In this document: positions 29,191 to 40,640 of the stretch, in pieces
Position numbering within the stretch: position 1 is the stretch's first letter
How the letters are laid out: every line of letters begins with the position of its first letter
Assembly (NCBI GenBank): GCA_963969495.1
Contig: OZ018324.1
Span: forward strand, 45,754,609 to 45,818,608
Reading direction: 5' to 3'
DNA from: Ceratothoa steindachneri
Lineage: Eukaryota; Arthropoda; Malacostraca; Isopoda; Cymothoidae
DNA: 64,000 nucleotides
Position numbers and translations under genes: made by a program
The notes under the pieces: model-generated
The model's input: only the letters and a program-made list of their open reading frames with translations
Told to the model about the DNA's origin: nothing
Database searches by the model: none

Positions 29191-29925
29191 CTCTCTTCCG
29201 ATTATGGTTGTCGTCCCTATTCTTTAGCCCTATACATAATCCCTTCTCTCTGATACATTTTTCCATGTCCAAATCTGCATTGAGGTTGAGAAACCTATAG
29301 ATATTTCTCTCACAATTGCATGTTGTAGGGATAAACATTTTTATTTGAAATTTTAGAATTTCCATCCTCATCATCTTCAGTGAGAATATAAAAGTTTGAC
29401 TATAAATCCTATTAAAAAAGAAAAATATCTACCATTAGAATGAGTTCCTTGGAATCATCATTCTTACATATTTGCGCATGAAACATAATAGGTGATATGG
29501 CCGGTTTGCTTCGGATCCGTCCCATCAGGCCGATAGCTCGTACATCCCGACTGGTAATTTTTTCTAAAGCCAAATAAGTGTGATTTTATAATTTATCTTT
29601 TTTCTCTATAACATGAACTAGATTTTGTATTAAAGTAAAGGCTTTTCTCTGAAACCTCTGGGGAGCATATGGAGTTTTGTTCATGTGTACATGGCACGGA
29701 GGCATTTTCACCCTAGGTTGACAGGGTCTTCCTCTGAGCGAATAATGAAGGTAGAAGAAACCTTCCAACATAAGGATTTAAAAAGCGAAGAGGGATCTTA
29801 TCCTTTAGGTGGGACCAAAGTCATCCAAATCTTTAACCATTTTGGAGAAGGATAAGGCTAAATTCTACCTGTCCTCCGCCCAAAAAATTAGAAAAGAAGA
29901 AAAATAGTAGATTTCTTCCTTTCAG
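29191..29925. other. Unassigned stretch
   Basis: Mixed composition with short frames on both strands (minus 29141-29374, 29586-29771). No domain was recognised. Confidence 0.35.
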
Positions 29926-30460
29926 GTAGGATGGAGAGACGGTGGAGCTCCATATCGATTCGAAGAGAGACCAAACCAATAATGGTAGATCCAACCTGGG
30001 AGCGGACTCGGATGCAGCTTGGAAGTCAAAATAGGGAATGAGAAAGGAGCCACGTGGACCCAGCGCCATGGTGTCTGAGAAACTGCCGAACCAAGCCTAC
30101 CACACTGTGGAATAGTAGGTAGAGGACATTGCCGAAGAGATGGCCGAATAGGCAGCAGTAAATATGGAATGCGTGATGAGGATACAAAGGGGCCTAGAGA
30201 ACCAACCCCTAAATTCTTTATGATGGCAAAGGTGTCTTGGCCGTGGAGGTGTTATTATTGCCAAGGCTTTGGCTACGTGAATAGATTTTTATATGTACCA
30301 CCTCAAGTCAACCTTAAATCCTGCAAACTATGCAATGGCATAAAGTGACAAGACACTGTCATGTATGCCAAAATGCGTAAATTGCAGCGATCTACAACCT
30401 GGTTCTTTGAAGCAATGCAGTTCTTATTTTTTAGAGTAAAAGGTTTTGGCTGTTTAGACT
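29926..30460 (+). pseudogene. Jockey-type LINE ORF1 (gag) zinc-knuckle remnant
   Basis: The plus-strand reading gives CYYCQGFGYVNRFLYVPPQ at about 30252-30310, the first CCHC knuckle of Jockey-group gag proteins with His changed to Tyr and the last Cys to Leu. It is followed by KSCKLCNG and, after a frameshift, MPKCVNCSD at about 30364-30390, which fit the second and third Cys clusters. Upstream sequence from about 29926 is GC-richer and may be the rest of gag. Retroviral gag was considered, but the multiple spaced knuckles favour a LINE. Confidence 0.65.
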
Positions 30461-31197
30461 GCGGAATGAATCTCGTTTTGATTGGCCAATAAATTGTACC
30501 TGCCATGCCTTTATTGACCAAAGACTTAACCCGCCATAGTTAAAATGGGACTCCCACTTCCCACACACGAAAACTTCGTGTAAGGCGAAACGGTCGCGCT
30601 TCTATAGTCATCAGACTCAGAGGATCCAAACTCCCTGAAGTTAGCCAAGAGATAATCTTCAAGGAATTTTTTTCTCTCGTAACACGGGTAGCAAATAAGG
30701 AACCTCAACTCGCATGCGCATGCTCAAGGCTCGAGGGGGCAGTTTTATGATTCGGGATCTTCCGAGAGATGACTGACCACGGGCTCTAAATGACCCCTCT
30801 CCCCAAAGGATTCAAGGCATGTTGAGGCGAAGACTCATATGTCTAACCTAACCTGTCCCACTAAGTCCTCGAAGGCAACGGCGCATTTGTCGCCTTCGTT
30901 TACCAAAACTCTGCGGAGTTTCTGTCTAAGTAAAGACAAGCCATCGCTACAAGTGTCTCCTGCTCGAAGAGAAACCAAGCACAGTCCTAAGATTGTGTGT
31001 AGTTTCCTGCATGTCAGAATATTACTGATTTCTCTATTTAATCCGAGGATTTTAGGTCAGTTAAAGAGGCTGTTGAGTTATTCTTCACAAACCTCATTGC
31101 CATTGACCTGACGAGCATTCCAATAATGTTTAAGTCTTGCACGTAAACTGGTTTTATGATCGGAAGGGTGTAAGACTGCGCTTAGAGATAAGCAATA

Positions 31198-31200
<3 letters not shown>
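30461..31200. other. Unassigned GC-moderate stretch
   Basis: Frames at minus 30303-30521 and 30526-30708 and plus 30839-31111 carry no recognised domain. It may belong to the same decayed LINE. Confidence 0.3.

Positions 31201-31261
<61 letters not shown>
31201..31261. repeat. (TA)n microsatellite, about 60 bp
   Basis: Pure TA repeat. A minus-strand frame through it (31182-31520) owes its tail to the repeat. Confidence 0.95.
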
Positions 31262-31262
<1 letters not shown>

Positions 31263-32450
31263 TATAACTACTTCCCAAATGATTTGAACAGTAAGTGAAT
31301 TTTTCGTGCGAGGGCATGGTTTCGATGTGTTTCTAAGCATGCCACAATCTATTCTTAGTATTATCTCGCACCGTGTGGCTTTGACAAGTTTCTTTCCACG
31401 CCAGATGCTCTGCCTCGGCTGAAAAATGATATCCACTTGGTAAGTATTCCTCGGTTTAAAGTAATTAATTAGTAAGAGTGTTTTTCGATCCGGGGAAGTC
31501 AAATGAAACTGCGTGGCCATAATATATCATGGAGAGTCTCTTAACAATAATGTCGAGGTTGCACCTTTCAAATTTCATATCTGAGTTTCAACGACATTTT
31601 CGATCCCGTGTACAGCTGGGAAGAGAGAGCCTTCTCCGGTCCTTTACGACAGTAATAGTGCTTCTCACTTGAAAGTCTCCTCATTGTCACTCTCTTTGCC
31701 TTGACCACCAAAATCATCACCTCTGAATTGTTGGAAGATGTTCTCTATACGCACTCTGTAGACAAGCTTCTATCTCTTTTGATGCGGTCGAGATGCCAGA
31801 TTTAGACCATCGTTACCAACAGGCATTAGACTAGCTATCTCGCTACACCAAACGCACGAGTTTTGGTTTTCTTTGGCTTATCCAAAAGAATTACACTTCT
31901 CTCATTTTCCGTTCCTTTAATCGTCCGAATCTTGACTAAGCATTCCAGTCTTATCCATCCGCACCCGAGCATCAATTGCAGTAGGTGGGCGTAATCTACT
32001 GCACAGGTCTCCGTTTGCCATGTAGAGTGGATTATGCACATACACTTTCATGGCGATCCTCTCATTAGGTCAATAACTGCTTTAATTGCATCCTCGACCA
32101 TCAAGCTGTGAATTTTCCTTGGAACCTAACGCCTAATGCACGGTGCCTTCAGATAGTCTTTATGTGTCTTGGAATAGAGCACAGTCACAAGATGCAGCTA
32201 ACATTTGATCTAGCGCTCTTCTAGAGCTCACAGTGCCGACTTCGTGGTCTTATAGAGTGTCGAGTACCTTCACCTTTAAACGTTTATCACATTAATTTCC
32301 AAGGTGGGACGCCATGGTACTTCTTTCAAATAAATATGGTATTTGTGATATTCTAAATGCGTTGGTAACATTTATTGGTGATTTTTGGTCAATTCCGAGG
32401 TTATAATATTTTTTGGTTTTGACTGACGTAGCGCCTGGTGGTAGTTTACT
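31262..32450. other. GC-richer stretch with broken minus-strand frames
   Basis: The composition and several minus-strand frames (to 31520; 31835-32041) suggest decayed coding DNA of a mobile element, read on the minus strand. No catalytic motif was found that would allow assignment. Confidence 0.35.
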
Positions 32451-32453
32451 CAC

Positions 32454-32522
32454 GTGATGTGTGACCTAGGGGGTTTTGTCAGTCAAATACAACTGACCCC
32501 CCCCTCCCTAGTCACGCATCAC
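32454..32522. repeat. 30-bp-arm hairpin upstream of the piggyBac frame
   Basis: The arms 32454-32484 and 32492-32522 pair across a 7-base loop: GTGATGTGTGACCTAGGGGG faces CCCTCCCTAGTCACGCATCAC-like sequence. The CCCTAG motif is reminiscent of piggyBac-type ends. It could be a terminal or subterminal repeat of the element whose coding frame starts at 32654. Confidence 0.7.
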
Positions 32523-32653
32523 TTGACAGTTATATTTGAGTGACGTTTATATTTCACTTCTAGAAAATTATTATTGTCGATAATCTCACTTTCTTTATTT
32601 TATTTCAGCTCTGTATTTTTACATTATACATTTTAAATTATTAGCCTTCTAAA

Positions 32654-33239
32654 ATGAGTACCGGTAGTCCTGATAATAGAAGAAGAAGAACGATACATGC
32701 CAGGCAATATAACCTGGAAGCTGTGCTCAATGAAAGTACTGGATTTGAATCGACAGGTCTTGATTATCCGGGCCCGGATCCGGATTATATACCAGATGCA
32801 ATTCCATCAGATGATGAAGATGAAGTGATGATTCATGAGAATGTTGCTGAATTACTTTCCGAGCTGGCCCATGAAGAGGAAGAAACTGAAAATGAAGGTC
32901 AAGAAATGAATATTGATGCAGGAGATCCCAATGAATATGAAGGATTTCGGGACCACAGAAATCTTTTCCATTTACTGGTAAATCTGGATTGCAGATTAAT
33001 ATATTGCCAGAAGCTAGTCCATATGACCTCTATAAAGTTTTTGTTGATGATGAAAGTATAGACGAATTGGTTTAGCAAACTAATTTGTATGCCACCCAAG
33101 CTCTTCAAACATGACCATCAGGACCCATTCAAGGTTCCATAAATGGACTCTAACTTCCTGCAATGTAATGAGAAAAATTTCTTGGTTTAACTATGTGGAT
33201 GGGCCTTGTGAGGTAAGGGAGCATTTCAGATTACACTAG
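32654..33239 (+). pseudogene. piggyBac transposase, N-terminal part
   Basis: An ATG at 32654 opens about 100 codons with acidic, disordered sequence (PSDDEDEVM, HEEEETENEG), typical of piggyBac N-termini. After a frameshift near 32955 the reading continues FTGKSGLQINILPEASPYDL, YKVFVDDESIDELV and KFLGLTMWMGLV (about 33180-33215), matching the start of the DDE_Tnp_1_7 domain. It stops at about 33239 before the first catalytic Asp. The following bases (AG then GTAATA) could be a splice donor. Confidence 0.82.
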
Positions 33240-33573
33240 GTAATAAATTTTAACTTTTGTTTGTTACATACATGTGAATAAGTGTTTTTAATTATATCGA
33301 GGGTGCTGAATCAGAATTTGAAAACCAAAATTCTTTATCACGTCTATATTTTGTGTAATGATCCTCCCACTTTTCTCTATTTGTCCCAATTAATAAATAA
33401 AAATCTTTTTATTTTTTAATTTGTAATTTTTAGCAAAAATATTTTAAAAGTGGGGGACCTTCCTTCTTTATTTTGGCTTAGGAACAGACAGTGTACATCG
33501 CTGTCGAAGTTACCTCCCCTCCTTCTTTCCAAGTTATGAAGATTTAATTATATTGATTAAGTTTGTTATGCAC

Positions 33574-34060
33574 TTAAAGTTTAAAGAAACTTTGCTGTAG
33601 CCTTCTTGTTTTTCGTTTGTGAGACATCAAAGTTTGTTTTTGTAAAGACCAGCAATAATCCCGCATCATATTTGGATTAAATTTTCTTGGTACCTCCTCT
33701 CCATAACCAAAATTTTTTGATAAAAACGTTCACCATGTTTATCACTAACCGCTCCCAGATTTTCAGGAAAAAAATCGAGATGAAAATGCAGAAGATGCAT
33801 TTTTAGTGACATTCTGCATCATATCTTTTCCTAAGCTTATAGCATATTGTTTACTATTTCTCAGTAATTTGGAGATTTTAAATTGCCGAGAAAGTTTTCA
33901 GTGACTTTCACAAAAGATGTCCATGCTTTGGGTTCCTTTTCATTGAGACCCAAAGTGAAGGAATCATCAGAAACAACTCTTCGAATTTGTCGTCTAGTAA
34001 AAGCTCCAGCTTCTATTGTCGAATCAGTTAATGATCCTTTGAATTGGTTTTGCAAATATT
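33574..34060 (-). pseudogene. FLGN-family protein remnant, copy 1 (antisense inside piggyBac)
   Basis: The minus-strand reading contains TRRQIRRVVSDDSF, WTSFVKVTENFLGNLKSPNY (about 33867-33926), then after a frameshift LHFHLDFFPENLGAVSDKHG, ERFYQKILVMERRYQ and MRDYCWSLQKQ, ending in a basic tail and a stop at 33574. The same blocks occur in copy 2 at 46.8-48.1 kb. This protein is common and repetitive in arthropod assemblies; I know no assigned function. It fills the gap in the piggyBac gene, on the opposite strand. Confidence 0.8.
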
Positions 34061-34095
34061 AAAAGCCTTCATTAACCCTATAATGTTAAAATATA

Positions 34096-34790
34096 TTCAG
34101 GAAAAGCTGTAAGCGGCATTCAAGAATTTAAGATAGTTCAAAATGTTTGCGAACAACTGGCATCTAGTTCGAAGAATGAAGGGCATACGTTGTATATGGA
34201 CAAATTTTATACCAGCTACAATCTGGTGAAATCATTCTTAGCACAGAACACTGACCTGGTGGGTACAGTACTTTCAAATTAAAAGGAAATGCCAAAGGAA
34301 GTGATAAGGGAAAATCTAAAGAAGGCAAAGATGTTAGCCCGTGAGGATGGTAATGGAATTCTATTCTTGAAATGGAAGGAAACTAGAGATATGCGCTTAG
34401 TCTCCACTAAGCATAGTCTAGTTCTGGAGAACACTAAAGAAGAAGAGACAGAGGAAGAAAAGACAGTAGATGAAGGAGAAAGAAGAGAAGCAAGAAGGAA
34501 AAATAACAAGAAAAATCCTCATTAATCATTGCTTATATAATGGTAAAACTGGCATTGACTTATCTGATCAGATAGCATCATATGCCACAATATTATGCAA
34601 ATGTCTAAAGTGGTAACGGAAACTGGGCCTGGAAAGCTTCTCGGAATCGCATTGGTGAATGCATTTGTGCTCTATAAGTTAACTACTAATAAGACGATGA
34701 AAATAAGAATATTACGAGAAGAGGTTGCATCAGATTTACTCAAACTTACACCACCATTCATTGAAAAGTAAGAATTTATTAAAGCTAATT
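34096..34790 (+). pseudogene. piggyBac transposase, C-terminal part
   Basis: The reading resumes GKAVSGIQEF and NEGHTLYMDKFYTSYNLVKS (about 34179-34240), where MDKFYTS holds a conserved catalytic Asp of piggyBac transposases. GTVLSN, KEMPKEVIRENLKKAKMLARE (34288 on) and ILFLKWKETRDMRLVSTKH follow. The tail VNAFVLYKLTTNKTMKIRILRE ends near 34770. About 150 residues of the family sequence that should precede it, with the first two catalytic Asp residues, are absent. Confidence 0.85.
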
Positions 34791-34949
34791 AAATGATACT
34801 TAATTGAATTGACAAGTTTCACTATTTCATATTTTTAAAAAAATGGCAAAATTGCTCGGGCTTATGGCAATGTTAAGTAGCGTAGTTTTACCAGGCACGA
34901 ACATACCTGCTTCCCTTGGCAAGACCTTTATTTATAGTATATGCTGATT

Positions 34950-35271
34950 GAATTTAACATGAATTATGGCAACGTGAAACAGATCTCCTCAATTATCTGA
35001 TCATGTACATTTATCTACAGAGAAAGCATCCTGCCAAAAGTTTATAACTACGTGACAGTTCAAAGAAAAGATTCAAAAAGAAAATGTTCAGTATTAAACA
35101 ATGGTGCTTCGTGCAGCAATGTTAAGGTAAAGACATTACCGGAGTGTTTTGCTGTGAATACTAAGAAGGTCAAACAATCTGTTGTTGATAAGTGAATTGC
35201 AGATTTTATCATACAAGGTGTGCATCCCCTATCAACCATGGAGCAACCAGCTTTTGTAAGATTAATTAAAG
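34950..35271 (+). pseudogene. hAT transposase copy 3, BED-finger exon
   Basis: Degraded BED zinc-finger residues (MNYGN, DHVHLS around 34960-35020) are followed by SKRKCSVLNNGASCSNVKVK and the conserved post-finger segment ECFAVNTKKVKQSVVDK (about 35143-35193). Next comes a stop at a conserved Trp position, then IADFIIQGVHPLSTMEQPAF and VRLIK. It ends at base 35271 with AAAG before GTAAAT, a good splice donor. Phase matches the acceptor at 38949. Confidence 0.72.
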
Positions 35272-35610
35272 GTAAATTCTGAGTTACAAATATTGTTTAT
35301 AATTATAGTATTAGTAGTACAGGTTAACCTCCTTATAACGACCGAATACCAAAGCGTTCGAATAATTGGTCGCTACGTAGGCTATATAACGAAGTAATAT
35401 AAAGGAAGAAATATACAAACAACAGAGGTTAATATATCGCAATAATTTCATGAGAATCCGCATGCATATATTCTTAAAGCGCGCTATAATTTACTTTAAG
35501 TTATTATTGAATATAATTTTTTCAGGAATAATTATTGATCGATTATATGAAGTTATTAGATGATTTCCTATAACGCTGTACTTTGTTATAGTAGCAATAC
35601 CATTATTTTG

Positions 35611-35632
35611 TATTTATTTATTTATTTATTTA
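35611..35632 (-). repeat. (TTTA)n run, possible LINE tail
   Basis: About 5.5 TTTA units. On the minus strand this is (TAAA)n preceded by AT-rich sequence with a TAATATGG block, the look of a CR1/Jockey-type 3' tail. No LINE coding sequence is attached. Confidence 0.45.
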
Positions 35633-36366
35633 TTCCATATTAATCAAATGTACAGTATAAACATATTACATTTTAAATCTTAATGACAAGTTACAATAAG
35701 TACCTATACATACTCGTATATATGTATATACATAAAAAGATTAGTTATGGGCCCAAAATAAGTCAGTGACTTTTAGGGCAGAAACTTAAAACTTAAGACT
35801 AAGCATAACATTATTAAGAATAAAATCCCTTAATGTTTACGAACAGAGAACGCCTTTGTTATAAAAATATAAACAACTTAGTATAAATTTGAGAACCTAA
35901 CCATTGTAAAGATTGCAAATAACGAATAATTATATTATTTAAATTTAGAGATAAATGACCAACCGTCAATAATGTAGGAAATAAAGCTTGATAATATACA
36001 TATATATTCCTAACAATATTGAAAGTCAATATTTTACTATCTAATTTTGAATATGAAGGACTATAGATAACGAATACTTGATTGGTAGCTCAAAATCAGG
36101 CGATTCGATAGTCGGGCTAGCCAGGAAAAAACAAAAATCGTTCTCATTTCTTTATTTTTAAAGATATTCACCCCAAATTTGGACCAATGTACTTCGAGCT
36201 GTTAAGTCAAATTTTGATTCGACAAACAGATTCGGCGTGACGAACGAAAGTGTAACTTATTTAATGAAAAAGAAAAAAATAAAAACCTTATATTTATAAC
36301 CGATGCTAGTTATATTCAATTCAATTTTTTTTAATAAGACTGTGTACAATGGGATTCTTAGATACT

Positions 36367-36773
36367 ACAGGGTGTCTACTAATATCAAATTTCAAAATTC
36401 CATAGGTATTTCAGGTACTTAAAAAAAATAAATAGCAAAATCTCTAATTAAAACTGTAATCACAAATGGGTATATTACATTTAACTAGAAACATATTTCA
36501 AGGTATATTCTAATAAATGAAATAAAGTAGGTAGCATCAATTAAGGAAAAAGAAAAGAAATCCCTCCAGGGCCTACACCTCACCAATCTAGCAAACAATT
36601 ATATTTCCATTAGGTATCATTTAGCTAGACCCCCAGACTTAATTTAATTTTTTTTTTTTAACTTTATAAATCTTTTTCATAGCCCATGGGTGAGTACCGA
36701 CTATAGTATTCTGAAATATGAGTAAGTATAATAAAGTAATAGCTAGTAAGAATCTAAGGTGTGGACACCCTGT
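36367..36773. mobile_element. MITE-like element, 407 bp
   Basis: Terminal inverted repeats of 13 bp with one mismatch: ACAGGGTGTCTAC at 36367-36379 and GTGGACACCCTGT at 36761-36773. The immediate flanks are ACT on both sides, a possible 3-bp target duplication. The interior is AT-rich and non-coding. The superfamily is not determined. Confidence 0.72.
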
Positions 36774-36869
36774 ACTAGTAACCTATTTCATGGTTAAACT
36801 GGATTCTAATATCTACCCTACAAAATAAAGATACATAGCAAATGTCAGTGCCTACGCACACTTAAATTG

Positions 36870-37420
36870 ACTTAGGACTTTTTCTCACTCGAAAGTTTCT
36901 TCTTCTTGTAGTCACTTTTACTCCTGGTAGCTTTCTCGGGTGCATCCGGATTACCTCTTTTAATGACTCTTATTTTGACTTTTTCATGGGCATGACTGTT
37001 AGCTTTTGACACCATATTTTTGCCCATGACATGGAAAAGGGACCTGGTAATGGCAGGAACGACGATGTTGACCAGGCTAAAACCCTTTTCACAGTCCAGC
37101 AGGGACATGCCTAAGTCATTGCTAATTATTTCCTTTTAGAAACTCACGAACACTTCTTCTGAAGAGTAGATCGCCAGGAATTTGACCCTCTTTTCGCTTG
37201 GTGTTGTAATCGCCTTGAAGACTTCCACGGCCATCATGGCCATGTCGATGCACTCGTTTGAGAGGAAGAGGAGACCACTGCGGTCCTGAAATTCAAACAA
37301 CTCTCTGAAAGTCTCTAGGAACTTGTCGGAGTCGGCTACCTGCACTGAGGGCATAAGGGTATTGCCTTCTACCAGAGCCCTCTGGTAGAAACACACTTTA
37401 GCAGGCTGCGGGCCTTTCTG
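36870..37420 (-). pseudogene. Unknown protein, about 180 codons with one in-frame stop
   Basis: The frame runs on the minus strand from 37420 to the stop at 36870-36872 and is interrupted once, by TAA at 37136-37138. The first part (to 37139) reads LVEGNTLMPSVQVADSDKF then LSNECIDMAMMAVEVFKAIT. The second reads LGMSLLDCEKGFSLVNIVV and VMGKNMVSKANSHAHEKVKI, and ends in a Lys/Arg/Ser-rich tail. Its composition is clearly less AT-rich than the surroundings. A TTTGACAG just upstream of 37418 could be a splice acceptor, making this a last exon. I recognise no family; a captured host exon or a mobile-element gene are both possible. Confidence 0.45.
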
Positions 37421-38949
37421 TCAAAGTAATACACCATTTGGAATGATATGAATAACAGTACAGTATTATTAATTAGATTTTATTGCTGTCTTTGAACCTG
37501 TGTTTAATAAATTTAGCAGGCAATGGCTTCGCCAATTCCTCCTAGGAGGGAGAGCTTGCGCTTCGCTACTAAGATTGAAATTTATAATCTAAAAAAATGC
37601 CGCCATGGTTAAATTTTTATAAATTTCCTGAACTCCTTCAATTATAATAATTTTAAAAAGGAACTCTAAACTAAATTTCCCCCATTTCAAAATATCACGT
37701 TGCTAAAATATAGTTATAGACGAAGACATATATAAATAAATTTTCTGAACTTCACACTTTTGTTTTTGATATTATAAAAAAATTATTAGAAATAACTTTG
37801 ATAAAAAAACATAAGTCATTACTAAACTAAGAGGAAATTATTATTCAAATACTCAAAAAAATACCCTTCTTAAATTATAGTTAGTAATGATAAACGACAA
37901 AAAAATATAATTTTACCGTAATAACTAGCCAGAGATGATTTGATCAACCCAAGGCATCGGTGAAGGTGTAGTTTAGGGTGCGCATCGTAGTCACGACTTT
38001 TAATACCACAGTTATAATAAACATTTATCTATGGATAAACAATACCATAGATTAGGGTTTCACCGATATGCAAGTTAGCCGATAACCGATATATCTGCCG
38101 ATACAAGGTTAACGAAATCAAAAGAAAAAAATATATATTTGAGAATATTTTTGCCAAATGGAGGAGCTATTGCCGTATAAAAAAAAGTGTTCAAGGACGT
38201 CATTTCTGACAATTTTAGAGGATCGCAATCTTGTTAAGCAAAATCGTCCACGTTTGTTTACAAACGTATACAATACTATGAATAATAAAATCATTCGATA
38301 ATAGTTAAGTTTATTGTAGCGTAAATGCACTATTAATTTAAATTAGTATATTATTTGCGTAATTATTGCTATAACCTTTAAGTTATTTTAGAAATTAACG
38401 CGTGCATTGTGAGGCTTAAAGCTAAGTTTACAATTTCTAGATCATTATAGCGTCCCTCTTCAAGTCAACATATATGTATCATATGCTGGCTTCCCTTATT
38501 TAACACACATTATAACTTATTCACTTAAATAGCATAAGTCCACATCTTTACTACTTACAAGTACTAGAGCTAACAGGCCTACAACGGCAAATAAATACAA
38601 TTAACCTATGATTTCAAAACTTTCCAACATGGCAGACGCGTTTCACCCAAAGTAAATCGTAACAATGACTGAAATCACTCCCTAGCGGGCAAAGCGGCAA
38701 ACAACCGCGCTGGCCGTCACCCGACTATAGATCTAGTAGAATCAGGAATTTGCTAAAGCTACCAATCAAGTATTTGTTATCTATGGAAGGTCTAATAATA
38801 TATTTATGAATTAATGTACCAGTCCTATATAGCTCTAGGATATTCATAGAGCTACATTTTATTTCTAAAATTTTATATGCATACCATATATTCTCATTTC
38901 ACTGTGAAAATCAATTTCGCTCACAAAAACACACATTCCACTACCGCAG

Positions 38950-40640
38950 GTCTAAATTCTTTAGTTGACGTCATTTCAAGGCGGACGCTAGGCCGAAATC
39001 TTATAGAAGAAGATGAAAGTGACAACAGCTCAACTGAAGAATACACAAGACAGAACCTCTTACTTATGTATTACTGCAGATATTTGGTCAACTCGTCACC
39101 GTAGTTTTTTGGGCATTACAGTTCATTGGGTATGTTAAGATTTTGCTCTTTTGGAAATATGAAATTGAAAATGTCTTTACAGTTAAGGAGTTATCAGCTC
39201 TTGGCTGAAAGCAGACTTATTTATTCGTGGAATTTATCTCAATTATATTAATAAGTAAAATTTATGGAAAAATTTATGAGACAAACATTGGACTGTTATT
39301 TAATTTTAATTTTCACGTTGAGGAAGCTGTTCATGTCCATCACATTGGATGGAGTAGTGGCATGCTGTCAATTTAAAGGAGAATATAACTACTTCAAGAT
39401 TGCTGAACATATGGAGAATATCATTAATGAATACGTTATTCCCCTGCAGAAAATCACGTGCACCGTCACTGATAGCGGCTCTAATTTTTTAAAGCGTCTA
39501 AGGAATTTGCAGTCACTGCTGCAGATGTGTCCACAGAGTCAGAAGATGGAATCCAGGTAAGTGAAGAAGATCAGGGTGAGCGCGAGCTGGAGGATAGTTT
39601 CTTAATGAGAAGTGCCTTAGATCAGTAAGAAGACCTTCCGTCTGACTCATGCAGCTTCAGCCTACCTAAGCATGTCGCTGTGCTGCACACACACTCACTC
39701 TCGTCGTGATAACTGATGCAAAACAGGCACTGAAAATATATTATTTTGCAAATATCAATCATGCTGCGATGGGAAAATGCTAAGCATGATGCAACACAAG
39801 CGGTCGTCCAAAATCAGCAGAGATTAGCAAAACTGTTATCAACTGCTTATTAAAGGTGCCTTGCATTCCAAGGTAGAACTCTCTGTTTGTTGCATTGTCA
39901 TTATTTTTAAAAGAAAAGCACAAATTACATCGACTCTTGACGTCCCTTGAACTTCCAGTGTTCAGAAGTCACGAAATTGAATTTCTTGGGGAGTATGTCT
40001 CAGTTGTGGCAATTGATCGCCTACAAGGAGAAGAAAACTGTTTTATGGAGAATTGCTCCATACCTTGCAAACTGTAGAGAAAAAGCTGAATAGTCTTCAG
40101 TCACGTTCTCTAAAATTTTGGCAACCTCTTCTAATTGCAGTCAGTAAGGGCTTTGGAAAGCGCTACCAATCTAATTTGACCTTGGCAATTGAAGCCATTG
40201 TTACACATGCCATTATTGCATCAACAAGACATCCATTCTTCAAACTCCACTGGGTAGATATCAGTATTTCATGGGAAAGTCCAAGCTACGAAGACTCTGT
40301 AAAAAATATTAGGATTCAAGAGATTAAGAATTTAGCAGAGGGACCAGACCTAAATCATCCAGTGGTGTCTCGGACAGTGACGATTATTTTTGATTTACAA
40401 AACCCATTCAAATACGATTAACTAGAGATTTAATATTGTTCAGTTACCTTTAGGATTTAAATAAAACACTTAAAAGTTTAGATAAATATCTAAACATAAA
40501 AAAGTTATGTAGTAAATACAACACCGCCCTTCTGACGTCAGCTCCTGTGAAACGGGTCTTCTCTTTAGGAAGATTGACCTTGTCTCCAAAACGGTGGCAA
40601 GGAAGTCACAAACCATGTTCAAACATAGGTCCCATCGGTT
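38950..40640 (+). pseudogene. hAT transposase copy 3, catalytic and dimerisation part
   Basis: After the acceptor the reading gives LNSLVDVISRRTLGRNLI, then YLCITADIWSTRHRSFLG (39061-39108) and ITVHW, the family block with the first catalytic Asp. GTATGT at 39130 looks like another donor. It resumes with ACCQFKGEYNYFKIAEHM and KITCTVTDSGSNFLK (about 39449-39493), which carries the second Asp. Further on are LGSMSQLWQL-type fragments, ALTSAPVKRVFSLGRL-like dimerisation sequence (about 40518-40580) and SPKRW. Several frameshifts; dead. Confidence 0.82.

Larger units (their letters stand above)
35272..38949 (+). other. Intron-like interval of hAT copy 3, with later insertions
   Basis: Starts GTAAAT and ends CCGCAG. 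Removing it joins AAG-G to GT-CTA in frame, giving IKGLNSLVDV. Contents: a sequence resembling pogo/Tigger ends (about 35325-35400, TTAACCTCCTTATAACGACC), a (TTTA)n run at 35611-35632, a MITE-like element (36367-36773), an antisense open frame (36870-37420), and a stretch with repeated CCGATA units (about 38055-38105). If it is an intron it has grown by insertion; alternatively two hAT pieces lie side by side by chance. Confidence 0.55.
34850..40640 (+). mobile_element. hAT transposon copy 3 (BED-finger type) with a large intron-like interval
   Basis: N-terminal and catalytic/C-terminal parts of one hAT transposase lie 3.7 kb apart in the same orientation and join in frame at GT-AG borders (donor 35272, acceptor ending 38949). 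No terminal inverted repeats were identified, so the ends are approximate. Confidence 0.65.

Noticed and set aside
38052..38110. 5' terminal repeat of hAT copy 3
   Set aside because: Repeated CCGATA units resemble some hAT subterminal regions, but they lie downstream of the BED-finger exon and no matching right end was found.
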